Assembly: GCA_021773635.1 (NCBI GenBank)
Contig: JAJFJV010000023.1
Coordinates: 99,118 to 163,117, forward strand
Source of the DNA: Gammaproteobacteria bacterium
GTDB taxonomy: Bacteria; Pseudomonadota; Gammaproteobacteria; HK1
Length of the DNA: 64,000 nt
Direction: 5' to 3'
Below the pieces are notes generated by a model. It did no database searches. It had not been told where the DNA came from and was given only the letters and a program-made list of their open reading frames with translations. Both the position numbers and the translations under genes were made by a program. This document shows positions 18,315 to 26,606 of the stretch, in pieces. Within the stretch, counting starts at the first letter, position 1. Each line of letters begins with the position of its first letter.

Positions 18315-18342
18315 AAAGCCCCGCTCTGGCGGGGCTTTTTTA
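18315..18342 (+). terminator. Rho-independent terminator after the cold-shock gene
   Basis: Stem AAAGCCCCGC / GCGGGGCTTT with loop TCTG, followed by a T run. It lies 31 bp behind the cold-shock stop. A smaller hairpin GCGGG-cttttC-CCGC (18291-18305) stands between them. Confidence 0.85.
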
Positions 18343-18389
18343 TGCCTGTCTGAAGCGTATTCCCCTGAACACAGCCAAACGAAGGCCGC

Positions 18390-19037
18390 TCAGGCAAATT
18401 TGGCATGGAGATAGTCAATCAACTTCTCTGCATTGACGTGATAGTCGTTATACACAACTTGGCCTGAAGGATTAATTATGACGACCCACGGCGTACCTCC
18501 GGTGCGGAAACGCCTCATGTTGAGTGAACCCCGTCCACTCTTCTGGCTCCCGGGATCGTGACCCATCGTAATGGGCAGTTGATATTGAAGCTGGATCTCC
18601 CGGACCTTGTCGCCCGAGTTCACCCCAAAACCCTCGAATACCGTTTGCACCCCGAGCGCAACGAAACGGTCTTCATCCCGGAAGGCATCCGCCACTTTTT
18701 TCAGCGCCGGAAAACCGTAGCGGTGGCAACCGGGACACCAACTCTGGAAGCACTTGAGATAAACCCACTTACCGCGCACCGATGCCATATCGAAAGTCGT
18801 GGGCTTGCCTGCCGGATCGATCCAGAATTCAGCCGCTATATCCGGCGCCATCTGCCCGAGAATACCGTATCGCTCCCGCGCGCCCTGTGCCACACGAGTT
18901 AAGATTGTCCCTGGCGAAGCACGTTGTGGCTGCGCCTTCACTAGGCCGATCCCGCTCGCCACACCCGCCCCGACCCCCATCATGCGCAATAGCGCGCGGC
19001 GGGCGATTAGCGGTGAATTACTGTAGCCATCCTTCAC
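18390..19037 (-). CDS. TlpA/AhpC-like thioredoxin-fold protein, probable Tat export
   Basis: 215-aa exported redoxin. The N-terminus has a twin arginine R13-R14 (IARRALLRMMG) before a hydrophobic stretch, which fits a Tat signal. The thioredoxin-fold active site is SWCPGCHRYGFP (C101, C104), and the cis-proline element is TGGTPWVVI with C-terminal DYHVNAEKLIDYL. Probably a periplasmic thiol-disulfide or peroxidase-like protein; a TlpA reductant or an AhpC/TSA peroxidase are both possible. No clear partner gene; divergent from the HAD gene. Confidence 0.75.
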   Translation of the reverse strand: MKDGYSNSPLIARRALLRMMGVGAGVASGIGLVKAQPQRASPGTILTRVAQGARERYGILGQMAPDIAAEFWIDPAGKPTTFDMASVRGKWVYLKCFQSWCPGCHRYGFPALKKVADAFRDEDRFVALGVQTVFEGFGVNSGDKVREIQLQYQLPITMGHDPGSQKSGRGSLNMRRFRTGGTPWVVIINPSGQVVYNDYHVNAEKLIDYLHAKFA

Positions 19038-19334
19038 GGTTTACCTCCACATCATTACTGTCCAAACGGGGGCCGAGCCCGCTAAAGAGGATAGGGTTTT
19101 CGCACATCTCCGATACTTCGGACCCCGGGATTATGAATTTGTTGCACTCTGCACAATAGGAATTCATGAACAGATCAGAGTTTCCTTAAACTTGCATGCG
19201 GAGATTTGGAATAACGATTGCTCTACGGCGGTGTACTTGGGCGGAGCAGAACCAAATGGCTTACAGTTCTGTCACCGGGATTCGTCGCGCTGGCGCGGGA
19301 AAACACCCGACCAACCCGTCATGAGGCAGATATC

Positions 19335-20015
19335 ATGAGCACTTTTGAAAGTATCAAAGCCCTGACCTTCGACCACTATGGCACCCTGTTCGACAAGCAC
19401 GCTGTAGCGAAGGTTATCGAGCAAGATTTCCCGGGGCACGGAGAAGAGCTTGCCCGCCTGTGGTTCAGCACCATCAAGAAATACTGCTGGCTGAGCGGAT
19501 TGATGGAGCGCTACCTCACTTGGGACGATATCACCGGGCGGGCTTTGACCTTCGCCGGCAAGTCCCTGTCCCTTGACGTCACCGCGCACCTGCATCAGAA
19601 GCTGATCGAGGCAGATCTGATCTTGCCACCGTATCCCGAGGTTCCGGCCGCGCTGGCGCGCCTCGCGGCGAAGCGGGATCTGTATGTCCTTACCATGGCA
19701 TCGGCGTGGATGGTGGAGGCCTCCCAGAAAAATTCCGGGGTCGACAAGTACTTCAAGAAAGTGATCAGTGCCGAGCCCCACGGAGCCTACAAGCCAGCGA
19801 CCGCGGCCTACGATCTGGGAGTGCGGGAGATCGGCTTGCCCAGGGAGCAGATCGGCTTCATCTCGAGCAACTCCTTCGACGTCATGGGCGGCGCCCATTA
19901 CGGTTTTCCGACCTTCTGGTTGAACCGCACCGGCGTACCTCTGGACGAACTGGGTCCTCAGCCGGATCTGGTCGTCAAGGACCTGGCCGAGCTGGCGACG
20001 GTTCTGGGCGCTTGA
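19335..20015 (+). CDS. HAD hydrolase, type II haloacid dehalogenase-like
   Basis: 226-aa HAD-superfamily hydrolase. Start taken at 19335 (GAGGCAGATATC upstream). Nucleophile D13 is in ALTFDHYGTLFD; the motif-III lysine is in PHGAYKPA; motif IV is SSNSFDVMGGAHYGF, as in L-2-haloacid dehalogenases. Motif II reads VLTMAS instead of the usual L-S-N-G, so true dehalogenase activity is doubtful. It is followed on the same strand by tenA-thiD after 194 bp, so a phosphatase role in thiamine salvage is conceivable but unproven. Confidence 0.75.
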   Translation: MSTFESIKALTFDHYGTLFDKHAVAKVIEQDFPGHGEELARLWFSTIKKYCWLSGLMERYLTWDDITGRALTFAGKSLSLDVTAHLHQKLIEADLILPPYPEVPAALARLAAKRDLYVLTMASAWMVEASQKNSGVDKYFKKVISAEPHGAYKPATAAYDLGVREIGLPREQIGFISSNSFDVMGGAHYGFPTFWLNRTGVPLDELGPQPDLVVKDLAELATVLGA

Positions 20016-20209
20016 CCTGATTGTGGAACTGAGCGCGCTGAAAGCATCAGGGCCTTATGCCGAATTCATCAACCGTTTGCTCAAATGCCCAGTTTGCAGC
20101 TTACGCGCGCGGGCTTCTCGATGTTTGTAGCCGGCACACGCATGGGTTACAACAAAAATACTTTAACGAATTTTTGCGGCACTGCTGACGCATGACTTGG
20201 AAGGGATAG

Positions 20210-20833
20210 ATGCTGCACAAATCATTGTGGCGACAAAACGCAGACACTACACAGCGCTGCCTCGAACATGCCTTCGTACGCGGGTTGGCCGATGGCACGC
20301 TTGACCGTGACGTGTTCCGGCAATACGTCGCCCAGGATGTATTCTTCTTACATGCCTTTTTCAAGGCGTATGCACTGGCCGCTGCCAAGTGCGATGACTT
20401 CGAGCGCGCACGGATCTTCCACGAGTTGATGACCGGTGTTCTGAGCGAGCTCAAGCTGCATGCGAGTTATTCCGCAAAGCTCGACATCAACCTTGATCAG
20501 GTAAAACCATACGTGGCCACATCGGCGTATACCGATTTCCTGCTTCGGGCAGCATGGCACGGCAGTCTTGCTGAAATCATGGCCGCCATGGTTCCTTGCA
20601 TGCGGTTGTATGCGCACATCGGTAGCGAACTCGTCACCTCGCTGCGCCCGGGGCATCCGTACCAAGACTGGATCAAGGCGTATTCCAGCGACGAATTCAG
20701 GCAGCTTTGTTCTCGACTGGAGTCACTACTCGACGAAGTTGCGGCGGACTGTCCAGCCGTTCGCGATGCCTATGGCCACGCCATGCAATGCGAATTGGAT
20801 TTTTTCTCGGCACCGCTGGAGCACCACCCATGA
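20210..20833 (+). CDS. tenA: TenA family aminopyrimidine salvage enzyme
   Basis: 207-aa all-alpha TenA fold. TenA enzymes release hydroxymethylpyrimidine (HMP) from degraded thiamine. C130 in AAMVPCMRLYAHIG corresponds to the catalytic cysteine of the TenA_C class, and D43 (YVAQDVFFL) fits the substrate-binding aspartate. Its stop overlaps the thiD start (ATGA), so the salvaged HMP would pass directly to the kinase. No TPP riboswitch is recognisable upstream. Confidence 0.87.
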   Translation: MLHKSLWRQNADTTQRCLEHAFVRGLADGTLDRDVFRQYVAQDVFFLHAFFKAYALAAAKCDDFERARIFHELMTGVLSELKLHASYSAKLDINLDQVKPYVATSAYTDFLLRAAWHGSLAEIMAAMVPCMRLYAHIGSELVTSLRPGHPYQDWIKAYSSDEFRQLCSRLESLLDEVAADCPAVRDAYGHAMQCELDFFSAPLEHHP

Positions 20834-21612
20834 CCGTGGCAATGACTATCGCCGGCTCCGACCCATCGGGCGGAGCCGGCTTGCAGGCCGACTTGAAGAC
20901 CTTTCATCAGCATGGCGTCTACGGCACGAGCATAGTCACGTTGCTGACCGTCCAGAACACGCAGAAGGTCGAAGCGATTGAGATACTTGCCCCGGGATTC
21001 GTGATTGCCCAACTGGACGCTGTTTGCGCAGATATTCCGCCGTCTGCAGCTAAAATCGGTGCCTTGGGCAACGCCGCAGTCATTGAAGCGATCGCGGAGC
21101 GGGCCGGGCGCTTTTCGTTTCCGTTGGTCATCGACCCGGTAATGGTCAGCAAACACGGCGACCCGCTGATCGACGACGCGGCCGTGCAAGTCCTGCGGCA
21201 AAAACTACTACCCCACGCATTCCTGCTCACACCCAACGTGCTGGAAGCGGCAAGGTTGGCGCAGATGGAGGTCACCGACCTGTCAACGATGGAAAAAGCC
21301 GCTGCCGTCATTTCCCGGCTGGGCGCGAAGAATGTCCTGATCAAAGGCGGCTCCCTCAAGGGCGATCCCGTGGACGTCCTCTGGACTGCCGGCAAGACTT
21401 ACTCCCTGCCGGCCGAACGTGTCGATACCCGATGCACACACGGCACCGGCTGCGTATTCGCCGCCGCCATCACGGCACGGTTAGCCAAGGGAGAAGACCT
21501 GGTAACCGCCGTAAAAGCGGCCAAGAAATTCATCGCCGCCGCAATCCAAACCAGCCCGGCCCTGGGCCAGGGATACGGACCGGTCAATATGCATGTACGT
21601 ACGGATTTCTAA
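20830..21612 (+). CDS. thiD: Hydroxymethylpyrimidine (phosphate) kinase
   Basis: 260-aa ribokinase-fold kinase phosphorylating HMP and HMP-P for thiamine synthesis. N-terminal TIAGSDPSGGAGLQADLKT (6-24) and the catalytic-base region RCTHGTGCVFAAAI are family signatures, as is VIDPVMVSKHG. The true start at 20830 overlaps the tenA stop; longer frames upstream are inside tenA. A long hairpin straddles its stop codon. Confidence 0.95.
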   Translation: MTVAMTIAGSDPSGGAGLQADLKTFHQHGVYGTSIVTLLTVQNTQKVEAIEILAPGFVIAQLDAVCADIPPSAAKIGALGNAAVIEAIAERAGRFSFPLVIDPVMVSKHGDPLIDDAAVQVLRQKLLPHAFLLTPNVLEAARLAQMEVTDLSTMEKAAAVISRLGAKNVLIKGGSLKGDPVDVLWTAGKTYSLPAERVDTRCTHGTGCVFAAAITARLAKGEDLVTAVKAAKKFIAAAIQTSPALGQGYGPVNMHVRTDF

Positions 21613-21627
21613 TCCGCACGTACATGC
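21591..21627. terminator. Long hairpin at the thiD stop
   Basis: Seventeen-pair stem with one mismatch: GCATGTACGTACGGATT, loop TCT, and its complement. The thiD stop TAA falls in its 3' arm. There is no T run after it in either direction, so it may be a bidirectional attenuator or RNA-stability hairpin between thiD and the convergent lipoprotein gene. Confidence 0.5.
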
Positions 21628-21676
21628 TCTACGCCTGCCTGCCAAGACAATCACGTCGAATACATTCAATCTTTGT

Positions 21677-21892
21677 CTATTTGATTTGCTTCTCTATCGC
21701 CTGACGATTTTTAGCCGCCTCGACTTGAAGCATCTGCTCAACCTCTTTTGCTTTTTCAAGCGCTCGCGTCTGGTCTGTCAAGAAATGTTCTTTACCAGAT
21801 TGGGCAGGCGTCGCTTTATCTTCTTCGCCGGAGCAAGCTGCTATCAAAAATAAGGGTATGAACAATATCAATCGATACTTTGCCTTCATCAT
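21677..21892 (-). CDS. Small lipoprotein
   Basis: 71-aa protein starting MMKAKYRLIL with lipobox I-A-A-C (C20). A ribosome-binding site AGAGGC lies before the ATG at 21892. The mature part is short, charged and helical (about 40-70, TRALEKAKEVEQMLQVEAA) and likely forms a coiled coil. No family recognised. It stands alone, convergent to thiD. Confidence 0.7.
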   Translation of the reverse strand: MMKAKYRLILFIPLFLIAACSGEEDKATPAQSGKEHFLTDQTRALEKAKEVEQMLQVEAAKNRQAIEKQIK

Positions 21893-21961
21893 GTTTGCCT
21901 CTGCTGGTAGAAGTAGTACTGCTAAACAGTTTGGCGCCATCCATGAAGCGTGTTCGACCGA

Positions 21962-22075
21962 TCAACTATCCTTGATTAATCCCATCAATGTCCCCAGTGG
22001 TGCCGATATGTGCTTGTCGCGGCGAACAATGATGCCGTAGGTGGTCTTGCTACCGATGTCAGCGGGTATCTCGAA
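21962..22075 (-). pseudogene. Possible C-terminal remnant of a LysR-type regulator
   Basis: Within a 330-bp stretch without intact genes (21893-22222), the minus strand has an open segment of 37 codons ending in TGA and preceded by TAA. It reads TTYGIIVRRDKHISAPLGTL near its centre, like the end of LysR effector domains (G-x-x-x-R-R-D-x-x-L-S-x-x). Too short to be a gene; nothing else is recognised in this gap. Confidence 0.3.
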
Positions 22076-22222
22076 TTACAAAGGACCTGGCTGAGCGGGC
22101 CACAGCCCCGGGGGCATTATCATGGGTAAAGGTTTGCTCTGGCGCCATTTACTCGTTCGAGGACCTGAACGGAGCGGTGTACGCCGATTCCACCCGGCGT
22201 CCGGCCAGGTAGGCGAAGAGCA

Positions 22223-23056
22223 CTAGAACAGCGTCAGCAGCGCCGCGTTGGCGATGGCGAATACCAGCAGGAACAGCCCCAGAAAGATGATGGCATAGCC
22301 AAATACGAAGTAGCAGATCCGCAACGGGACTGGCGGTGGCGGAACCAGTGCCGCACCCAGGTGGCCTTCCCGCTCCATGCGCGCAACCCATTCCGGATGC
22401 TCGTGCTTTGCTTCCTCAAGTTCGATCGTTCCGTCAAACATCGCGGCATTAAAGGGGAATGAACTCGGGCGCCAGTTCTCGACGGTGAAGTGGATGGTGA
22501 AGATATGCCCCATGGCCAGCACCGCCTCGATGCGATGTATCCAGAGCGCGATGTTGAGCAACCACCCCGGCATGAAATCGCTGGTCAGCACCGGGTTATA
22601 GAGCATCAGCCCGGTAACGCCGACGATCATGAGACCCCACCACACCGCCCAGTAGTCAAACTTCTCCCACCAGCTCCAGCGATCAAAGCGCGGCAGTTCA
22701 TTGAGCCCGAAAACCCAGCCGAGATGACCGAGGAATCCCTTTACATCGATCCACTGGAAAACCAGAGTCTCGGGGCCCAGCAGAGACCAGGGGAAACCCT
22801 TCCAGTCCACGCGGCAAAGCAAATAGACAATATGCATGGCAAAGCCGGCCAACATCACCAGACCAGCGATGCGGTGGACCTCGAGAACATCACCGTAGTC
22901 ACCAAAGACACTGGCAAGGTCACGCCCCCAGGGTGTCTCAAAGTACATCCAGGCGATGCCCGTAACCGACAGCAGCATGAACAGCAGGACGAGCCCCCCG
23001 TGCCATAGCCGCTGGACCATGGTAAATCGTCTCAGGCGGGTGCGGTCATCAGCCAT
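22223..23056 (-). CDS. Membrane cytochrome b (cytochrome b561/formate dehydrogenase gamma type)
   Basis: 277-aa integral membrane protein with about five hydrophobic segments (18-37, 63-82, 133-153, 168-188, 245-275). Candidate haem ligands are H19, H61, H75, H174, H184 and H189. This is the usual layout of di-haem cytochrome b subunits that exchange electrons with the quinone pool. It overlaps the triheme cytochrome gene by eight bases and should be its membrane partner. It starts MADDRTRLRRFTMVQRLWHG, with the first His in RLWHG. Confidence 0.8.
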   Translation of the reverse strand: MADDRTRLRRFTMVQRLWHGGLVLLFMLLSVTGIAWMYFETPWGRDLASVFGDYGDVLEVHRIAGLVMLAGFAMHIVYLLCRVDWKGFPWSLLGPETLVFQWIDVKGFLGHLGWVFGLNELPRFDRWSWWEKFDYWAVWWGLMIVGVTGLMLYNPVLTSDFMPGWLLNIALWIHRIEAVLAMGHIFTIHFTVENWRPSSFPFNAAMFDGTIELEEAKHEHPEWVARMEREGHLGAALVPPPPVPLRICYFVFGYAIIFLGLFLLVFAIANAALLTLF

Positions 23057-23696
23057 GATCAGACCCCCTGCGCAGTCGGGCGACCAGATCGCGTATCCAC
23101 CACGCCATCGTATAGGGCAGGAAGAAGAGAAACACGCCCACCGCCAGGATCAACATGAACCAGACAGCATAGTAGAGGAGCGGGAACGTGCCGCGGGCCT
23201 CGGACGCGATGGGATTGGGTTCATGCACCATGTAGGAAGCGAACGAGGGCGTCGCACCTTCGTGACACTTGGCACAAACATAGGCATGACGTCGGATCGG
23301 GTTAAGCGGTGAGTAGTATTGGTAGACGCCGGCAATCGGCTGACTGCGGTGGCACTGCACGCAGGTAATGCCCATCCTCAGGCCGTGCAGGTCCTTGGTC
23401 TGCTGGGTGTGACATTTCTGGCAACGCAGCTCGGGGCTGTAATCAGCCACCCCCTCGTGGCCATCTACCCGGAAACTTGCGTGGCTCAGCTTCTGGCGGG
23501 TGGGTCCCAGGCCCCAGAGTCCACCCTCACCACCGGGCAGTTGCCGGTAGAAACGGTATGCGCCCGGCAGCGTATCCTGGTCCCGGAAATATCCCGTCCC
23601 CGCCAACTCGGCAGGCACCTCCGTACCCTGCCCGTTGGCGAGCGGGGGCACAAGCAACGCCCCCATCAGCCAGATTATGGTGCGACCGAAAGACAT
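23049..23696 (-). CDS. Triheme c-type cytochrome with C-terminal anchor
   Basis: 215-aa exported cytochrome: signal peptide to about residue 22, three haem sites CQKCH (92), CVQCH (112) and CAKCH (141), then one transmembrane helix (about 172-195) and a basic cytoplasmic tail. Sits between the octaheme gene (30 bp upstream) and the cytochrome b gene (overlapping). Likely carries electrons between the membrane cytochrome b and the soluble octaheme protein. No specific named family recognised. Confidence 0.8.
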   Translation of the reverse strand: MSFGRTIIWLMGALLVPPLANGQGTEVPAELAGTGYFRDQDTLPGAYRFYRQLPGGEGGLWGLGPTRQKLSHASFRVDGHEGVADYSPELRCQKCHTQQTKDLHGLRMGITCVQCHRSQPIAGVYQYYSPLNPIRRHAYVCAKCHEGATPSFASYMVHEPNPIASEARGTFPLLYYAVWFMLILAVGVFLFFLPYTMAWWIRDLVARLRRGSDHG

Positions 23697-23726
23697 CGGA
23701 CTCTCCCGCGCTCGGCGACTGCTCGC

Positions 23727-24971
23727 TTACTGACTGGCCTTAATCATATCTCCCGCGGGCGTTCGTCGAGTGGTCAAGGCATCCCAGCGCCGCTGCAGAT
23801 CCGCCGGGTCTTCATCCTTATGCCGGTGGCAAGTCTGGCAGGAATTCGGAATACCGGTCTCAATCGTATCCTTGGGCAACAACGCCGTGAACACGTGGCT
23901 GCGGATATCTCCGGATTCAGCGCTCTTGGCAATCCTGGGCATGTGACAGTTCGCGCAGTTGCCAAAGGAATGGACCGAATGGGCACCGACTTCGGCAACC
24001 TGCTCATGGCAGGAAACACAAAGCTTGTCGCCCTCAAGCTTGGTCTTGCTGTGGAACAGCGGATTGCCAAGCTGATGAACCACGTGACAGGTCAGGCAGC
24101 CTACCCCGCTGTCTGCATGACGCGACTTCTTCCAGTCGATGTACTGTTGATGATGGCCCTTGGACAGACCACTGGCATAGAGATGCTTGTCTCCAAGTTC
24201 AATAGACCGGTAGTAGCTCTCCAGTGCCTTGCCCGGTCGGTAGCCCACGGGCCAGCCCGCACCCTTGGCCTTGGTTGACTTGCCGCGGTTATGGCATGAG
24301 CCACAGATCTGGACAGCCACCCCACCCGTCAGCTTGCTCGGGTTGACGATGGTAGCGCGCTTCTCGAAAGTCTCCGACGCGGGCAGGGCCGCGTGGTGTG
24401 AACCGGGTCCGTGACAGGCCTCGCAGCCAACCCCCGGCTCCTTGAAGGCCTCTTTCTCCAGATCAACACCAGTAGCATGGCAGCCACCACATTTCTTCAG
24501 CCAGGGACGCTTGTCCCAATCCTGCTCGTGGTAGTTGACCCAACGGCCGGTATCGATGTTGAACTGGGTCGGAGCAATGAAGTAGGTGCCATCTTTTTGG
24601 ATCAGGAAACGCTGCTTCCACTGGCTACCGATGGTGTATTTGACCTCTTCACGTTTGAGAAAGTAGACCTGATCCAGCGGAACCTTGAGCTTTTTCTCAA
24701 TCTTCTTGAAGTCAGCTTTCATCACCTCCTGATCCAGATCAACGACAATGGCGTCCTCATTTTTGGAGACGTCCTGCAGCATCTTGCTGTGCAGCGTCCG
24801 CTTCCAGGCATCGTAGTGTTCGAGGTGGCAAGTCTTGCAGACCTCCGACCCGATGTAGGCCTTGGGTTCCGAGAGGAGCTTTTTCGAGTCTATAGCCTGC
24901 GCACCCGCGGACTGGAGACAGAAAACCGAGAGTGATGCCACCAGAAGGAAAAACCTGGGTAAGTGTGCCAT
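23727..24971 (-). CDS. Octaheme c-type cytochrome
   Basis: 414-aa periplasmic multihaem cytochrome with signal peptide (1-25) and eight CxxCH sites at residues 45, 161, 183, 223, 292, 318, 339 and 378. No CxxCK site is present, unlike nitrite reductase NrfA. The GVGCEACHGPGSHH segment with its Gly-Pro-Gly-x-His is common in the cytochrome c554/multihaem family. First gene of a three-gene unit with triheme and cytochrome b. It may be a terminal reductase or an electron relay; the substrate cannot be told from sequence. Confidence 0.85.
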   Translation of the reverse strand: MAHLPRFFLLVASLSVFCLQSAGAQAIDSKKLLSEPKAYIGSEVCKTCHLEHYDAWKRTLHSKMLQDVSKNEDAIVVDLDQEVMKADFKKIEKKLKVPLDQVYFLKREEVKYTIGSQWKQRFLIQKDGTYFIAPTQFNIDTGRWVNYHEQDWDKRPWLKKCGGCHATGVDLEKEAFKEPGVGCEACHGPGSHHAALPASETFEKRATIVNPSKLTGGVAVQICGSCHNRGKSTKAKGAGWPVGYRPGKALESYYRSIELGDKHLYASGLSKGHHQQYIDWKKSRHADSGVGCLTCHVVHQLGNPLFHSKTKLEGDKLCVSCHEQVAEVGAHSVHSFGNCANCHMPRIAKSAESGDIRSHVFTALLPKDTIETGIPNSCQTCHRHKDEDPADLQRRWDALTTRRTPAGDMIKASQ

Positions 24972-25253
24972 CGTCCTACTCCTCTTAGCTTGGTCCCTGG
25001 GCTGCTTGAATGAACAGCGGATAGCGCAAAATCACAATATCGACCTGCATGCTTAATGTCTAGCCAAGCTACTGTTCCAACACAAGGTCTTTTGCTTCCC
25101 AGCCGAAGTTATCAGCCTTTTTCTTGATCTCAATCAACTAAAAGCGTGTTTCAGGAAGCTCCCATCACGAGGAGAGAGGCTAGCCAGTACGTAATCGTTT
25201 TTATCCCCGAATTTCAGTGCCCGGCGACGATCAACGGTGAATGGAGACAGGAT
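24972..25253. other. Intergenic stretch without a recognised gene
   Basis: This gap lies between the octaheme gene and hepT. On the minus strand there are only short open segments without a start or ribosome-binding site, one of them being in frame with hepT after its stop. It should contain the promoter of the cytochrome operon, but I cannot point to clear -35/-10 boxes. Confidence 0.4.
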
Positions 25254-25610
25254 TCAACCATCATCGTCCAAAGGCGGTAACAACGATTCCAATTGTTGAA
25301 TCAGCGCGGGTATGTCCTCTGCCGCAGTTTTATAAAGTAGCTCATGATCGATCTCCCCGTATTCATGCGCCAGAATGTTGCGCTGACCGACAATCTCACG
25401 CCAGGGCACCTCGGGATGGGCGGCGGCAAATGTCGTTGAGACCCGGCGCGCTGCCTCACCAATAATCTCCACCAGGCGTTCCATCGCCCGCACTAACATC
25501 CGGTTAGCAAGAAAACTAACCAGATCATGCTCCTCCATCATCTGCTCAGCCTCTTTGGCCGCTTGCAACATATCCCACAGATGAGCAGCGTCCCTGTCTT
25601 CAGGCTGCAT
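25254..25610 (-). CDS. hepT: HepT-like HEPN ribonuclease toxin
   Basis: 118-aa HEPN/DUF86 protein. The active-site signature R-x4-H-x-Y is present as R77-NILA-H82-E-Y84 (QRNILAHEYG). HepT toxins cleave RNA and are silenced by a MNT nucleotidyltransferase that adds AMP to the motif tyrosine. The gene overlaps the MNT-containing gene upstream by 11 bases, the normal order and coupling for an MntA-HepT pair. Confidence 0.88.
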   Translation of the reverse strand: MQPEDRDAAHLWDMLQAAKEAEQMMEEHDLVSFLANRMLVRAMERLVEIIGEAARRVSTTFAAAHPEVPWREIVGQRNILAHEYGEIDHELLYKTAAEDIPALIQQLESLLPPLDDDG

Positions 25611-26469
25611 ATAACTCCTCCATGTCCTTTTCTATGGCACGACGTCGGTAGGGATTGGCAAGAATAGCGGGAGTTGCCAGATCTACTTTTCGACCGCAAA
25701 ACAACGATGAGCAGGCATCATTAAGGGCATGCATACCTCCCAATGACGGTACTTGCCCCGGTTCAAATTCCACCAATAGATCGATATCGCTCGCCGGCCC
25801 CAATTCACCACGCGCCGCGGAACCAAACAGCGTCAACTTCCTGATGTGATAACGCCTGGCCAGAACCTCAAGCGCCGGACGAGAAATACTGAGTTCTTCG
25901 GATATATGAATCACCTCGCTCCCGTTTACCCCGCCGTTACTTGCACGGCCACCGGCACTGGATAGCCTCTCGCGCAATAATTCAATGGCCATCTTCCGTT
26001 CCTTTTCCCTGCCGCCCCGGATGGCATCGACCAGCACCAATAACTCGTAAAGCGTTGGGTCTTTTCGTGCGGCAAAGGGTGCGGACTTGTGCAATGGGGA
26101 AAAGCTCAGGCCGCGGGATTCCCCCTGAGAATCAGGCCAGATCCAGGGAAATTCATCCCTATCAATAAACCGGCCACCCATTAATGGAGCCGTCGGCGCA
26201 GTGGCCAAACCCCGGGTCAATTCACCCCGATCCGGCACAAAAACATACTTCACGCCATGCACAAGAAACTCATCCAGATTACGGAGATTCGGTACCACGG
26301 CGCCCCCATCCTTTATGGCCAATCGGGCAGCCAACAAACGTTGCACCGACGCGTGTACCTGTGAGGGACTCAATCCCAAATCACCCGCCAGTGATGCAAA
26401 GGACCATGACGCCCCCTGTATGGCGACGAGTTTCAGCGCTACAAACAAATCCTGGGGCTTTAATGTCAT
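25600..26469 (-). CDS. HTH-MNT nucleotidyltransferase fusion antitoxin
   Basis: 289-aa fusion. Residues 1-75 form a winged-helix domain (SFASLAGDLGLSPSQVHASVQRL, recognition helix about 35-46); 76-165 is a conserved-looking linker domain (RGLATAPTAPL, WPDSQGESRGLSFSPLHKS); 200-289 is a minimal nucleotidyltransferase with G216-S217-x10-D228-x-D230 (the GSx10DxD motif). MNT domains AMPylate HepT toxins. The normal MntA is a lone MNT domain of about 100-150 aa, so here repression and neutralisation appear joined. A palindrome 12 bp before the ATG is a likely operator. No strong ribosome-binding site at 26469, so a slightly later start is possible. Confidence 0.85.
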   Translation of the reverse strand: MTLKPQDLFVALKLVAIQGASWSFASLAGDLGLSPSQVHASVQRLLAARLAIKDGGAVVPNLRNLDEFLVHGVKYVFVPDRGELTRGLATAPTAPLMGGRFIDRDEFPWIWPDSQGESRGLSFSPLHKSAPFAARKDPTLYELLVLVDAIRGGREKERKMAIELLRERLSSAGGRASNGGVNGSEVIHISEELSISRPALEVLARRYHIRKLTLFGSAARGELGPASDIDLLVEFEPGQVPSLGGMHALNDACSSLFCGRKVDLATPAILANPYRRRAIEKDMEELYAA

Positions 26470-26480
26470 GAACCGCGACC

Positions 26481-26508
26481 ATATTCCTTATTCCAGAATA
26501 CAGAATAT
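26481..26508. promoter_or_regulatory. Nested palindrome, probable operator of the HTH-MNT/hepT pair
   Basis: 28-bp dyad ATATTC-ctt-ATTC-ca-GAAT-aca-GAATAT, centred at 26494/26495, with 11 of 14 pairs matching. It lies 12-39 bp upstream of the HTH-MNT start on the minus strand, where an autorepressor would bind. Confidence 0.5.
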
Positions 26509-26606
26509 AGTTGATATCCTTGAAAAAACAACCGCCCGCTTTGGAATAACCAAACTATCGGAAACCGTCCTCCTGAATGACGGGTTCGAATTACTTTGGG
26601 AAAGTG

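Noticed and set aside
20016..20209. TPP riboswitch before tenA-thiD
   Set aside because: The conserved CUGAGA and ACCCUUUGAACCUGAUC-type blocks are absent on the plus strand.
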